Under the pieces are notes generated by a model. The model saw nothing but the letters and a program-made list of their open reading frames with translations, had not been told where the DNA came from and searched no databases. A stretch of 64,000 nucleotides of DNA from Sulfuritalea sp. (GTDB lineage: Bacteria; Pseudomonadota; Gammaproteobacteria; Burkholderiales; Rhodocyclaceae): the NCBI GenBank assembly GCA_016716965.1, contig JADJUP010000019.1:9208-73207 (forward strand), in the 5' to 3' direction. The stretch's first letter is position 1, and the number at the start of each line of letters is the position of its first letter. The translations under genes were made by a program, and so were the position numbers. Of this stretch, positions 35,532 through 44,711 are shown in pieces.

Positions 35532-36305
35532 TCAGGCAATGCCGGCAACCAATCGTGTCGCAAGATGGCCCAGGTGCAGCCGGGGCAGTGCAGCATGCAA
35601 TCTTTCCGGGTGGGCCGAGGCTTGCAGGTGCAGCCTGCCATTGCCGTGCGCAAGTTGGCCGGCCAGGCGCTGCGCCTGGCGCGCCACGGCAACCGCAACA
35701 TCGACCAGTTCGGCACGCTCGCCGGCGACGCCTCGCAGCAGCGGCGAGAGGAAGCTGTAATGGGTGCATCCCAGGACGATGCGATCGACGCCGCGATCCA
35801 GCAACGGCTCGACGCGTCGGCGTACGTCGGCAGCGAGCACCGGATCGTCGAGTTGCAGGGTTTCGACATGCGTCGCCCAGCCGGGACAGGGCTCGACAAA
35901 GACTTCGACATTGCCGGCATGGTCTTCGATCAGCCGCTTCAGGCGCGAACTGCGCGCGGTTGCCTCGGTTGCCAGCACGGCAATGCGGCCGCTTCGGCTG
36001 TCCTGCGCGGCGGGCTTGATGCCAGGTTCGACGCCAACCACCGGAATGCCGGGATGGGCAGCGCGCAGGGCCTGCACGGCTGCCACCGTTGCCGTGTTGC
36101 AGGCCACCACCAGCAGGCCGCAACCGCCGGCGACGAGGTCTGCACCCACGTCCAGTACGCGGCCCTGGATGAATTCGTCTTCCTTGTTGCCGTAGGGAAC
36201 GTGCGCCGTGTCGGCGAAGTAGGTGAAATCCGCTCCAGGCAGGGTCCGCACCAAGGCGGCGAGTACGGAGAGGCCACCGAGGCCGGAATCGAAAACGCCG
36301 ATCAT
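35532..36305 (-). CDS. murI: glutamate racemase
   Basis: 257 residues. MurI interconverts L- and D-glutamate for peptidoglycan. The two catalytic Cys sites are VACNTATVAAVQ (about 67-78) and VLGCTHYSFL (about 176-185). The N-terminal FDSGLGGLSVL and YFADTAHVPYGNK are the expected active-site loops, and the acidic/His pair lies in GCTHY and its surroundings. Full length. The gene is convergent with the diguanylate cyclase across 80 bases and lies downstream of fumA, separated from it by about 380 bases without a clear gene. Confidence 0.93.
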   Translation of the reverse strand: MIGVFDSGLGGLSVLAALVRTLPGADFTYFADTAHVPYGNKEDEFIQGRVLDVGADLVAGGCGLLVVACNTATVAAVQALRAAHPGIPVVGVEPGIKPAAQDSRSGRIAVLATEATARSSRLKRLIEDHAGNVEVFVEPCPGWATHVETLQLDDPVLAADVRRRVEPLLDRGVDRIVLGCTHYSFLSPLLRGVAGERAELVDVAVAVARQAQRLAGQLAHGNGRLHLQASAHPERLHAALPRLHLGHLATRLVAGIA

Positions 36306-36684
36306 GGCGCGGGCAAAATGCCAGTCGCCGAGGGGCAGGGTAGCGCGGTAACGGTCATTGGGCGGCCTGGCGGCAGCGTGTGGGAACTTGCAAGTCTAGC
36401 GCGGGCGAGCGTGCCGGACTTTCCTTGGCAGCCGACAGTGCCAACGAAGAATGAGACGGCAGCTCGCTTGCTTGCGAAAGGGGGGCCGGCGGCGTAACAG
36501 TAATCGCCGGAATTGACGAAAAGGCCGTTTGACGTGTAGCCATCTGTGCCGCCGGCCTGGCGGCGCCAAGGACCCGGGAAAATATCCCGGTTCCGGGCAC
36601 GCCGATGTCGTCCGTATGGGGCCTGGCGTTGACCGCCGAAACATGCCGCGGCGAGCGGGCTGGCAGATTCGTCGCTGCGCCCGG
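36306..36684. other. 379-base stretch without a supported gene
   Basis: Lies between murI and fumA, both on the minus strand. Short open frames exist in two minus-strand phases but have no recognisable domain, poor starts and unbiased composition. Local GC and texture differ from the neighbours, with a run around GGGGGGCCGGCGGCG (36479-36493). I see no tRNA, strong promoter or terminator. It could be a decayed gene or the leader of murI. Confidence 0.5.
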
Positions 36685-38205
36685 TCAGGCTAACTTGACC
36701 GGGATTTTTCCGATCTTTGCCTGCCACTCCTTTGGCCCGGTGATGTGCACTGAAGTCCCCAGCGAGTCGACGGCGACGGTGACAGGCATGTCCTTGACAT
36801 CGAACTCGTAGATCGCCTCCATGCCGAGGTCGGCGAAGCCGACGACTTTCGCAGACTGGATCGCCTTGGCCACCAGGTAGGCGGCGCCGCCGACGGCCAT
36901 GAGATAGGCTGACTTGTTGTCCTTGATCGCGTCGATCGCCGCCGGGCCGCGCTCGGACTTGCCGATCATCGAGATCAGGCCGGTCTTTTCCAGCATCATG
37001 CGCGTGAACTTGTCCATCCGCGTCGCGGTGGTGGGACCGGCGGGACCGACCACTTCGTCGCGCACCGGATCGACCGGGCCGACGTAGTAAATGACGCGGT
37101 CGGTGAAATCAACCGGGAGCTTTTCACCTTTGGCCAGCATGTCGGCGATGCGCTTGTGGGCGGCGTCGCGGCCGGTCAGCATCTTGCCGTTGAGCAGGAG
37201 TTTCTGGCCGGGTTTCCAGGCAGCGACCTGGGCTTTGGTCAGGCTGTTCAGGTCGACGCGGGTGGCGGTGGCGGCATCGGCCTGCCAGGTGACCTTGGGC
37301 CAGTCTTCCAGGCTGGGCGGCGTCAGTTTGGCCGGGCCGGAGCCGTCGAGGTGGAAGTGGCAGTGGCGCGTCGCGGCGCAGTTGGGGATCATCGCCACGG
37401 GCAGGTTGGCGGCGTGGGTCGGGTAGTCGAGCACCTTGACGTCGAGGACCGTGGTGAGGCCGCCGAGGCCCTGCGCGCCGATGCCCAGCGCATTGATCTT
37501 CTCGTGCAGTTCGAGGCGGAGTTCCTCGGCACGGGTCTTGGCACCGCGTGCTTTGAGTTCATGGATATCCACCGGCGCCATGATGGCTTCCTTGGCCAGC
37601 AGCATGGCCTTTTCCGGCGTGCCGCCGATGCCGACGCCGAGAATGCCGGGCGGGCACCAGCCGGCGCCCATGGTCGGGATGGTTTTCAGGATCCACTCGA
37701 CCAGGTCGTCGGAGGGATTGAGCATGGCGAACTTCGCCTTGGCTTCCGAGCCGCCGCCCTTGGCCGCGCAGATCACTTCGACATGGTCGCCGGGAACGAT
37801 TTCGTAATGCACCACCGCCGGCGTATTGTCCTTGGTGTTCTTGCGCGTGCCGGCGGGGTCGGCAAGCACCGAGGCCCGCAGGGGGTTGTCGGCATTGCCG
37901 TAGGCGCGACGCACGCCTTCGTTAACCATTTCCTGCACCGACAGCGTGGCATCCCACTGCACTTTCATCCCGACCTTGAGAAACACCAGCGCGATGCCCG
38001 TGTCCTGGCAAATCGGTCGATGGCCTTCGGCGGACATGCGGCTGTTGGTCAGGATCTGGGCGATGGCGTCCTTTGCCGCGGGCGACTCTTCGCGCTCATA
38101 GGCTTCGCCGAGCGCCCTGATGTAGTCGAGCGGGTGGTAATAGCTGATGAACTGGAAGGCGTCGGCGATGGACTGGACGAAATCGTCCTGGCGGATGGTG
38201 GTCAT
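36685..38205 (-). CDS. fumA: class I fumarate hydratase (iron-sulfur type)
   Basis: 506 residues, the FumA/FumB single-chain type. It catalyses fumarate to malate in the TCA cycle with an oxygen-sensitive [4Fe-4S] cluster. Cys ligands are visible in RPICQDTGIALVF (about 63-75) and IPNCAATRHCHFHLDGSG (about 275-292). GAGWCPPGILGVGIGGTPEK is the usual substrate-side loop. The C-terminal beta part contains DRVIYYVGPVDPVRDEVVGP, GPTTATRMDKF and a late EFDVKDMPVTVAVDSLGTSV. Length and both halves are intact. It is followed upstream by the UPF0114 gene on the same strand, 22 bases away, suggesting co-transcription. Confidence 0.94.
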   Translation of the reverse strand: MTTIRQDDFVQSIADAFQFISYYHPLDYIRALGEAYEREESPAAKDAIAQILTNSRMSAEGHRPICQDTGIALVFLKVGMKVQWDATLSVQEMVNEGVRRAYGNADNPLRASVLADPAGTRKNTKDNTPAVVHYEIVPGDHVEVICAAKGGGSEAKAKFAMLNPSDDLVEWILKTIPTMGAGWCPPGILGVGIGGTPEKAMLLAKEAIMAPVDIHELKARGAKTRAEELRLELHEKINALGIGAQGLGGLTTVLDVKVLDYPTHAANLPVAMIPNCAATRHCHFHLDGSGPAKLTPPSLEDWPKVTWQADAATATRVDLNSLTKAQVAAWKPGQKLLLNGKMLTGRDAAHKRIADMLAKGEKLPVDFTDRVIYYVGPVDPVRDEVVGPAGPTTATRMDKFTRMMLEKTGLISMIGKSERGPAAIDAIKDNKSAYLMAVGGAAYLVAKAIQSAKVVGFADLGMEAIYEFDVKDMPVTVAVDSLGTSVHITGPKEWQAKIGKIPVKLA

Positions 38206-38227
38206 GGTGGCTCCGTTGGTTTTCGGG

Positions 38228-38755
38228 TCAGTGCTTTCCTGCGTGGCTCAAGGCCAGGCTCTGCATCATCAGCTTGTCTGTGTAGGCGATGGCGATCGCC
38301 GAGATAAGGAAGGAAACGTGGATCGCGATTTGCGCGATGATGACGCGGTCCTCGGTCTGGGGGGCGTTGATGAAGGTACGCAGCAGGTGGATCGAGGAAA
38401 TGCTGATCAACGCCACCGCCAGCTTGACCTTGAGCACGCCGGCGTTGACGTGGGATAACCATTCCGGCTGGTCGGGGTGGCCTTCGAGGTCGAGGCGCGA
38501 AACGAAGGTCTCGTAGCCGCCGATGATGACCATGATCAGCAGGTTGGCGATCATCACCACGTCGATCAGGCCCAGCACGATCAGCATCACCTCGTTTTCG
38601 CTGAGATTGCCGGCCTTGGTCACCAGGATCGCCAGTTCGTGCATGAACTGATACACATAGACGCCCTGGGCGATGATCAGGCCAAGATAGAGCGGCGCCT
38701 GCAGCCAGCGGCTCCAGAAAATGAAGAATTCCATTGGCTTGATAATCTGGTTCAT
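38228..38755 (-). CDS. UPF0114 (YqhA-like) inner-membrane protein
   Basis: 175 residues matching the UPF0114/TIGR00645 family. Four hydrophobic segments lie at about 20-40, 55-85, 105-125 and 138-160. FFIFWSRWLQAPLYLGL at the N-terminus, LLIMVIIGGYETFVSRLDL in the middle and INAPQTEDRVIIAQIAIHVSF near the end are strongly family-like. Function is unknown; it is an inner-membrane protein by topology. First gene of a probable two-gene unit with fumA and divergent from acs, with which it shares a 264-base upstream gap. Confidence 0.9.
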   Translation of the reverse strand: MNQIIKPMEFFIFWSRWLQAPLYLGLIIAQGVYVYQFMHELAILVTKAGNLSENEVMLIVLGLIDVVMIANLLIMVIIGGYETFVSRLDLEGHPDQPEWLSHVNAGVLKVKLAVALISISSIHLLRTFINAPQTEDRVIIAQIAIHVSFLISAIAIAYTDKLMMQSLALSHAGKH

Positions 38756-39019
38756 GATGTCGGGGCGTCCTTGGTGCGGGGCAGCAATCTTACCCCAGGC
38801 CAGACGGGATCATGGGATGTGAGCGTAAGTCCTATGTAAGACTCTTTTACTTTAATATGGAAGCACTTAGAATTCGAATCCGCGACGTCAGTTTCGATCG
38901 TTGCCAGTCGTGGTTCTTCCAGCGAAAACAATACCTGCCCGGCGGTTTCCGACGCCTGAGCGGCAGCCGCTTTTCACTCATCCGGTTCAGCCCGGTCTCA
39001 TGCGATAGGAGAGGTGTCA

Positions 39020-41002
39020 ATGTCCAGCATCGAATCAAATGTCACGGAAAGTCGTGTATTCCCCCCAGCGGATGCAGTGGTCAAGAAGGCCACCATTTCC
39101 GGGATGGCGGCCTACGAGGCCCTGTGCAAGGAAGCCGATACGGACTATGCCGGCTATTGGGCCCGACTTGCTCGTGAGCACGTCAGCTGGAAGCAGCCCT
39201 TTACCAAGTCGCTGGACGATTCGGATGCGCCGTTCTACAAGTGGTTCTCCGATGGCAAGCTGAACGTTTCCTACAATTGCCTCGACCGCAACATCGAAGC
39301 CGGCCTCGGCGACAAGGTCGCGATCATTTTCGAAGCCGATGGCGGCCAGGTCAGCAAGGTCACCTACAAGGAACTGCTGGCCAAAGTCGCGCGCTTCGCC
39401 AATGCGTTGAAGGCGCAGGGCATCAAGAAGGGCGATCGCGTCCTGATCTACATGCCGATGTCGGTCGAAGGCGTTGTGGCCATGCAGGCCTGCGCCCGCA
39501 TCGGCGCCATCCACTCGGTAGTGTTCGGCGGCTTCTCCGCCAAGTCGGTGCAGGAACGCATCCAGGACGCCGGTGCCGTTGCCGTCATCACCTCCGACGA
39601 GCAGTGCCGCGGCGGCAAGAACATTCCGCTGAAGCCCGCGGTCGACGACGGCATTGCCATGGGCGGTTGCGAGTCGATCAAGTCGGTCATCGTATTCAAG
39701 CGCACCGGTGGCCCCTGCAACATGGTCGCCGGTCGCGACATCTGGTGGGACGACGCCACCGCCGGCCAGTCCGACGTCTGCGAACCGGAGTGGGTCGATG
39801 CCGAACATCCCCTGTTCCTGCTCTACACCTCGGGTTCCACCGGCAAGCCGAAGGGCGTCCAGCACAGTTCCGGAGGCTACCTGCTGCATGCCATCCTGAC
39901 CATGAAGTGGACCTTCGACATCAAGCCTGACGATGTCTTCTGGTGTACCGCCGACATCGGTTGGGTCACCGGCCACACCTACATCACCTACGGCCCGCTG
40001 GCCTGCGGCGCCACCGAGATCGTGTTCGAAGGCGTGCCGACCTACCCGGATGCGGGCCGCTTCTGGAAGACCATCCAGGCGCACAAGGTCACCGTGTTCT
40101 ACACCGCACCGACGGCGATCCGTTCGCTGATCAAGTCGAGCGAGACCACCCCGGCGACGCACCCGAAGAACTACGACCTGTCCTCGCTGCGCATCCTCGG
40201 TTCGGTCGGCGAGCCGATCAATCCGGAAGCCTGGATGTGGTACTACAACAACATCGGCGGCGCGCGCTGCCCGATCGTCGACACCTTCTGGCAAACCGAG
40301 ACCGGCGGCCACATGATCACCCCGCTGCCGGGCGTCACGCCGCTCGTCCCAGGTTCCTGCACGCTGCCCTTCCCGGGCATCCAGGCCGCGATCGTGGATG
40401 AAACCGGCAACGATGTCGAATGGGGCAAGGGCGGCTTCCTGGTGGTCAAGAAGCCCTGGCCGTCGATGATCCGCACGATCTACGGCGATCCCGAGCGCTA
40501 CAAGAAGTCCTACTTCCCGGTTGATTTCGGCGGCAACCTGTACCTCGCCGGCGACGGCGCGATGCGCGATGCCAAGACCGGCTACTTCACCATCATGGGC
40601 CGCATCGACGACGTGCTGAACGTTTCCGGCCACCGCATGGGCACGATGGAAATCGAGTCGGCGCTGGTGTCCAACCCGCTGGTGGCGGAAGCCGCCGTGG
40701 TCGGCCGTCCCGACGATCTCACCGGCGAGGCCATCTGTGCCTTCGTGGTGCTGAAGCAGGCGCGTCCGAGCGCGGAAGAGGCGAAGAAGATCGCCAACGA
40801 ACTGCGCAACTGGGTCGGCAAGGAAATCGGCCCGATCGCCAAGCCCAAGGACATTCGTTTCGGCGAGAACCTGCCCAAGACGCGTTCCGGCAAGATCATG
40901 CGTCGCCTGCTGCGCAGCCTGGCCAAGAACGAAGAGATCACGCAGGACGTATCCACGCTGGAGAATCCCCAGATCCTGGATCAACTCAAGCAGAACGCCT
41001 GA
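39020..41002 (+). CDS. acsA: acetyl-CoA synthetase
   Basis: 660 residues, full length for Acs. It makes acetyl-CoA from acetate, ATP and CoA and is the high-affinity acetate scavenging enzyme. Motifs in order: YTSGSTGKPKGVQHSSGGYL (about 266-285), TADIGWVTGHTYITYGPLA, TFWQTETGGHM (about 413-423), YLAGDGAMRDAKTGYFTIMG, GRIDDVLNVSGHRMGTMEIE, and the acetylatable catalytic Lys in PKTRSGKIMRRLLR near the C-terminus. The ATG at 39020 has AGGAGAGG five bases away; a GTG six bases earlier is too close to it. A strong terminator follows. The downstream symporter-kinase cluster makes an acetate-responsive regulon plausible. Confidence 0.96.
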   Translation: MSSIESNVTESRVFPPADAVVKKATISGMAAYEALCKEADTDYAGYWARLAREHVSWKQPFTKSLDDSDAPFYKWFSDGKLNVSYNCLDRNIEAGLGDKVAIIFEADGGQVSKVTYKELLAKVARFANALKAQGIKKGDRVLIYMPMSVEGVVAMQACARIGAIHSVVFGGFSAKSVQERIQDAGAVAVITSDEQCRGGKNIPLKPAVDDGIAMGGCESIKSVIVFKRTGGPCNMVAGRDIWWDDATAGQSDVCEPEWVDAEHPLFLLYTSGSTGKPKGVQHSSGGYLLHAILTMKWTFDIKPDDVFWCTADIGWVTGHTYITYGPLACGATEIVFEGVPTYPDAGRFWKTIQAHKVTVFYTAPTAIRSLIKSSETTPATHPKNYDLSSLRILGSVGEPINPEAWMWYYNNIGGARCPIVDTFWQTETGGHMITPLPGVTPLVPGSCTLPFPGIQAAIVDETGNDVEWGKGGFLVVKKPWPSMIRTIYGDPERYKKSYFPVDFGGNLYLAGDGAMRDAKTGYFTIMGRIDDVLNVSGHRMGTMEIESALVSNPLVAEAAVVGRPDDLTGEAICAFVVLKQARPSAEEAKKIANELRNWVGKEIGPIAKPKDIRFGENLPKTRSGKIMRRLLRSLAKNEEITQDVSTLENPQILDQLKQNA

Positions 41003-41016
41003 CGCAATCCGGTTCG

Positions 41017-41052
41017 AAAAAAGCGCCCCTCGCAAGACGGGCGCTTTTTTTG
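41017..41052. terminator. intrinsic terminator after acsA, bidirectional form
   Basis: AAAAAAGCGCCC, a ten-base loop and GGGCGCTTTTTTT form a strong GC stem with a T run on the + strand and an A run on the 5' side. It sits 14 bases after the acsA stop. Confidence 0.9.
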
Positions 41053-41222
41053 TGTCCGGCGCGAAGGGATGGGCGGTATGCCGCCGAAACTCCGGCATCG
41101 CGTGCAGTTCCCAGACGGGGCCGGATTTGCGAGATATCGCCGGATTCCTCGTGAATTTTTCACCGGCGCGGCGGGGCTTGGGTACCATTCCCCCTGCATC
41201 GGATTTTTTGGGAGATGACGAA

Positions 41223-41420
41223 ATGAATCGATCCCGGCTCGTCGCACCGCGTCTCGCATTCATCTTTCTGCTGGGCTGCTTCTTCTTCAACTATCCGCTG
41301 CTCTCGGTATTCAACCGTGGCGGCGATTTCTTCGGCCTGCCGCCGCTCTATGCATGGCTGATGGGATCCTGGCTGGCGCTGATCGCGCTGATGGCCTGGG
41401 TCGCGGAACGGAGCGACTGA
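41223..41420 (+). CDS. small DUF3311-like membrane protein
   Basis: 65 residues with two hydrophobic helices (about 9-30 and 41-60). The middle reads LSVFNRGGDFFGLPPLYAW, like the short DUF3311-type proteins that stand directly before SSS-family symporters. The ATG at 41223 has GGGAG at eight bases; the open frame extends upstream, but through the terminator region. Its stop is separated from the GTG of the symporter-kinase by a single base, so translation is coupled. It may be an accessory subunit of the symporter domain; this is inference from family context. Confidence 0.78.
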   Translation: MNRSRLVAPRLAFIFLLGCFFFNYPLLSVFNRGGDFFGLPPLYAWLMGSWLALIALMAWVAERSD

Positions 41421-41421
41421 G

Positions 41422-44268
41422 GTGCTGCAGGGCTCGGTGATCGTCCTCGCTTCGCTGTTCTACCTGGGCATCCTGTTCGCCATCGCCTGGTATGCGGACC
41501 GCCGCGCGGATGCCGGGCGTTCGCTGATCGCCAATCCGGTGGTATATGCCCTGTCGCTGGGCGTGTATTGCACCACCTGGACCTTCTACGGCAGCGTCGG
41601 GCGAGCGGCGGCGAGCGGTATCGGTTTCCTGCCGATCTACCTGGGACCCACGCTGCTGTTCGCGCTGGCCGGTTTCATCCTCCACAAGATGATCCGGGTG
41701 GCCAAGACCAATCGCATTACCTCGATCGCCGACTTCGTCGCCTCGCGCTACGGCAAGAGCCAGTTGCTCGGCGGTCTGGTGACGGTGATCGCGGTGGTCG
41801 GCGTGATTCCCTACATCGCCCTGCAGCTCAAGGCGGTGTCCAACGGCTTCACCATCCTCACCAACTATCCGGAGATCGTGATGCCGGCGACGGCCGGCGC
41901 CGTGCCGCTGCTGCAGGACAGCGCACTCTACGTGGCAATGATCCTGGCGCTGTTCACCATCCTGTTCGGCACCCGCCACCTGGACGCGACCGAGCGCCAT
42001 GAAGGCATGGTGGCCGCCATCGCCGTTGAGTCGGTGGTCAAGCTGGTTGCCTTCCTTGCAGTCGGCATCTTCGTGGTCTGGGGCATGCACGAGGGAATAG
42101 CCGACATTTTCTCGCGCGCGGCGACCGTGCCGGAGGTGGCGCGCCGTCTCGCCAGCGCCGACTCTCCGTCGGCGTATGGCAGTTGGGGCACCCTGGTGTT
42201 TCTGTCCATGTTTGCCGCCCTGTTGCTACCGCGCCAGTTCCAGATCGCGGTGGTTGAGAACGTCGACCCGGCACACCTGCGCCGCGCGGTGTGGATGTTT
42301 CCGCTCTACCTGTTCCTGATCAACCTGTTCGTGCTGCCTGTGGCCCTGGCGGGAATGCTGCACTTTCCCGGCGGCGCGGTCGACGCGGATACTTTCATTC
42401 TCACGCTGCCCATGGCCCGCCAGCAGGAAGGGCTGGCGCTGTTCGTGTATATCGGCGGCCTGTCGGCGGCGACCGGCATGGTGATCGTCGAGACCATCGC
42501 CTTGTCGACCATGGTCTGCAACGATCTGGTGATGCCGCTGCTGCTGCGCCTGCCGATGCTGGGGCTTGCGGCGCGCGCCGACCTGTCCGGCCTGCTGCTG
42601 GAAATCCGGCGTTGGGCCATCGTCATCATCCTCGGCCTTGGCTATGTGTACTTCCGCGTCGCCGGCGAAGCCTATGCGCTGGTCTCGATCGGCCTGATTT
42701 CCTTCGCTGCCGTTGCGCAGTTCGCCCCGGTGGTGATCGGTGGCCTGTTCTGGAAGGGCGGCACCCGCGACGGCGCCCTGGCCGGCCTCGCCGCCGGCTT
42801 CGTGGTGTGGGCCTATACGCTGCTGCTGCCGTCCTTCGCCAAGTCCGGCTGGCTTCCGGACGGCTTCATCGCCCACGGCCTGTTCGGCGTCGAACTGCTG
42901 CGCCCGCAGCACCTGTTCGGACTCAACGGGCTCGACGAGATCACCCATTGCCTGGTCTGGAGCCTGCTGGTAAATCTCGGCGCCTACATCGGTGTTTCGC
43001 TGCAGCGTGTGCCCAACGTGCGCGAGGCGCGGCAGGCCAGCCTGTTCGTCGGCGGCGCCGAAGCGGCGGTCAGCTCGGGCTGGCGCGGCAGTGCGGGAGT
43101 CACGGAGCTGCTGCCGCTGGCCGGGCGTTTTCTCGGCCGCGACAAGGCCGAGGCAGCATTTGCCCGCCACGCCCGCCAGCGCGGCCTGCGTTCGATCCAG
43201 GAGTTGCCGGCCGACGCGCGCCTGGTGAGTTTTGCCGAAACCCTGCTGGCCGGCGCCATCGGCTCCGCGTCGGCGCGTGCCATGGTCGCCTCGGTTGTCA
43301 CCGAGGAACCTCTGGGCATCGACGAGGTGATGAACATCCTCGACGAGGCCTCTCAGGTGCGTGCCTACACGAAGGAACTCGAACAGAAGTCGCTCGAGCT
43401 GACGCGCGCCACGGCGGAACTGCGTGAGGCGAATGCCCGCCTTCGCGAACTGGATCGCATGAAGGACGATTTCATTTCCACGGTGACCCACGAGTTGCGC
43501 ACGCCCCTGACTTCGATCCGGGCCTTTTCCGAAATGCTGCACGAGGACCCGAAGATCGACCTGGCGCAGCGCTCGCGCTTCCTCGGCATCATCGTCAGCG
43601 AGACCGTGCGCCTGTCGCGCCTGATCAACCAGATTCTCGACCTGGCCAAACTCGAATCCGGGCGCGCGGAATGGACCGTCGCCGCCGTCGATGTGACCGA
43701 GGTGATCCGCGAGGCGGCGGAATCCCTTACCGCGCTTTTCGCCGAGAAGCGCGTGATGCTGGAACTGGATGCGATCGAGCCCGGGCTGACGGTACTCGCC
43801 GATCGCGACCGGCTGATGCAGGTCATGGTCAACCTGCTGTCCAACGCGCTCAAGTTCGTGCCGGCCGACAGCGGCCGGGTGCAGGTTGGTGCGAGCGCCA
43901 CGCCCGAGGAACTGCGGGTCAGCGTCAGCGACAACGGACCCGGCATCCACGCCGAAGACCAGGAGGTCATTTTCGACAAGTTCCGCCAGGGGGCAGGCAC
44001 CACCGACGTGCTCACCGACAAGCCGCAGGGCACGGGCCTCGGCCTGCCGATCAGCCGCCAGATCATCGAGTATTTCAATGGCCGGCTGTGGGTCGAAAGC
44101 ACGCCCGGTGCCGGCGCGCGTTTTGTGTTCACACTGCCGCGGCAGGCGGGTGATAATGACGGGCTTGCCACGGAGGATGGCGAATCGCATAGCGGCCGCA
44201 CGCCGGCTGGCGGCGCGGCATCCGACAGCGGCGGAAAAAACAACGGTGTCATGGGAGGGAGTCAGTGA
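41422..44268 (+). CDS. SSS symporter-histidine kinase fusion (CbrA-like)
   Basis: 948 residues. Residues 1-540 form about 13 membrane helices of the sodium:solute symporter family (for example SLGVYCTTWTFYGSVGRAA and the GLSAATGMVIVETIALSTMV helix). A STAC-like linker (about 560-640) follows, then a coiled coil and a full histidine kinase: H-box STVTHELRTPLTS (about 688-700), N-box VMVNLLSNALKF, G1 VSDNGPGIHAED and G2 QGTGLGLPISRQI. No PAS domain is seen. CbrA and related kinases couple nutrient uptake or sensing to carbon-use genes. It overlaps the response regulator by four bases (GTGA). The acsA neighbourhood suggests acetate or related C2-C4 acids as signal; this is inference. The final 40 residues are low-complexity. 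Confidence 0.92.
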   Translation: MLQGSVIVLASLFYLGILFAIAWYADRRADAGRSLIANPVVYALSLGVYCTTWTFYGSVGRAAASGIGFLPIYLGPTLLFALAGFILHKMIRVAKTNRITSIADFVASRYGKSQLLGGLVTVIAVVGVIPYIALQLKAVSNGFTILTNYPEIVMPATAGAVPLLQDSALYVAMILALFTILFGTRHLDATERHEGMVAAIAVESVVKLVAFLAVGIFVVWGMHEGIADIFSRAATVPEVARRLASADSPSAYGSWGTLVFLSMFAALLLPRQFQIAVVENVDPAHLRRAVWMFPLYLFLINLFVLPVALAGMLHFPGGAVDADTFILTLPMARQQEGLALFVYIGGLSAATGMVIVETIALSTMVCNDLVMPLLLRLPMLGLAARADLSGLLLEIRRWAIVIILGLGYVYFRVAGEAYALVSIGLISFAAVAQFAPVVIGGLFWKGGTRDGALAGLAAGFVVWAYTLLLPSFAKSGWLPDGFIAHGLFGVELLRPQHLFGLNGLDEITHCLVWSLLVNLGAYIGVSLQRVPNVREARQASLFVGGAEAAVSSGWRGSAGVTELLPLAGRFLGRDKAEAAFARHARQRGLRSIQELPADARLVSFAETLLAGAIGSASARAMVASVVTEEPLGIDEVMNILDEASQVRAYTKELEQKSLELTRATAELREANARLRELDRMKDDFISTVTHELRTPLTSIRAFSEMLHEDPKIDLAQRSRFLGIIVSETVRLSRLINQILDLAKLESGRAEWTVAAVDVTEVIREAAESLTALFAEKRVMLELDAIEPGLTVLADRDRLMQVMVNLLSNALKFVPADSGRVQVGASATPEELRVSVSDNGPGIHAEDQEVIFDKFRQGAGTTDVLTDKPQGTGLGLPISRQIIEYFNGRLWVESTPGAGARFVFTLPRQAGDNDGLATEDGESHSGRTPAGGAASDSGGKNNGVMGGSQ

Positions 44269-44630
44269 GTCATCGCGTTCTGGTGGTCGACGATGAGCCT
44301 AACATCGTCATTTCCCTTGAGTTCCTCCTGAAGAAGGAGGGGTTTGTCGTCGCCGTCGCGGGCGATGGCGAGGCTGCTCTGCAACAGGCGGAGCAATTCC
44401 GGCCCGATCTCGTCCTGCTAGACGTGATGATGCCGAAGAAGTCCGGCTTCGAAGTCTGCGAAACCCTGCGTGCCAATCCGGCCCTCGCCGGAGTGAAGAT
44501 CGTCATGCTCACCGCGCGTGGTCGCGAAACGGAAGTCACCAAGGGCCTGGCCCTGGGTGCCGATGCCTACGTCACCAAGCCCTTTTCGACCAAGGACCTG
44601 GTGGCGCGCATCAAGACCCTGCTGGGGTGA
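44265..44630 (+). CDS. single-domain response regulator
   Basis: 121 residues, only a REC domain. The phosphoacceptor Asp is in VLLDVMMPKKSG (about 50-61). The acidic pair is VVDDEPN (7-13), the switch Thr is in MLTARG, and the Lys is in YVTKPFSTKDL. With no DNA-binding output, it must work by protein contact or as a phosphate relay, unlike CbrB, which is a sigma54 activator. Start GTG at 44265, overlapping the kinase stop. Its partner output may be encoded elsewhere or be one of the two downstream proteins. Confidence 0.93.
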   Translation: MSHRVLVVDDEPNIVISLEFLLKKEGFVVAVAGDGEAALQQAEQFRPDLVLLDVMMPKKSGFEVCETLRANPALAGVKIVMLTARGRETEVTKGLALGADAYVTKPFSTKDLVARIKTLLG

Positions 44631-44711
44631 TGCGCGGACGATGGGCATGGGGCATCCGGATGCCGTGTCCGTCATTGCGCTTTTCAAATTGGCCATGAAA
44701 AGGGTTGCGAA

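Noticed and set aside
36302..36727. 141-residue minus-strand frame between murI and fumA
   Set aside because: Overlaps fumA, has no ribosome binding site and shows no family likeness.
42226..44190. 654-residue minus-strand open frame opposite the symporter-kinase
   Set aside because: The plus strand carries complete histidine kinase boxes and membrane helices.
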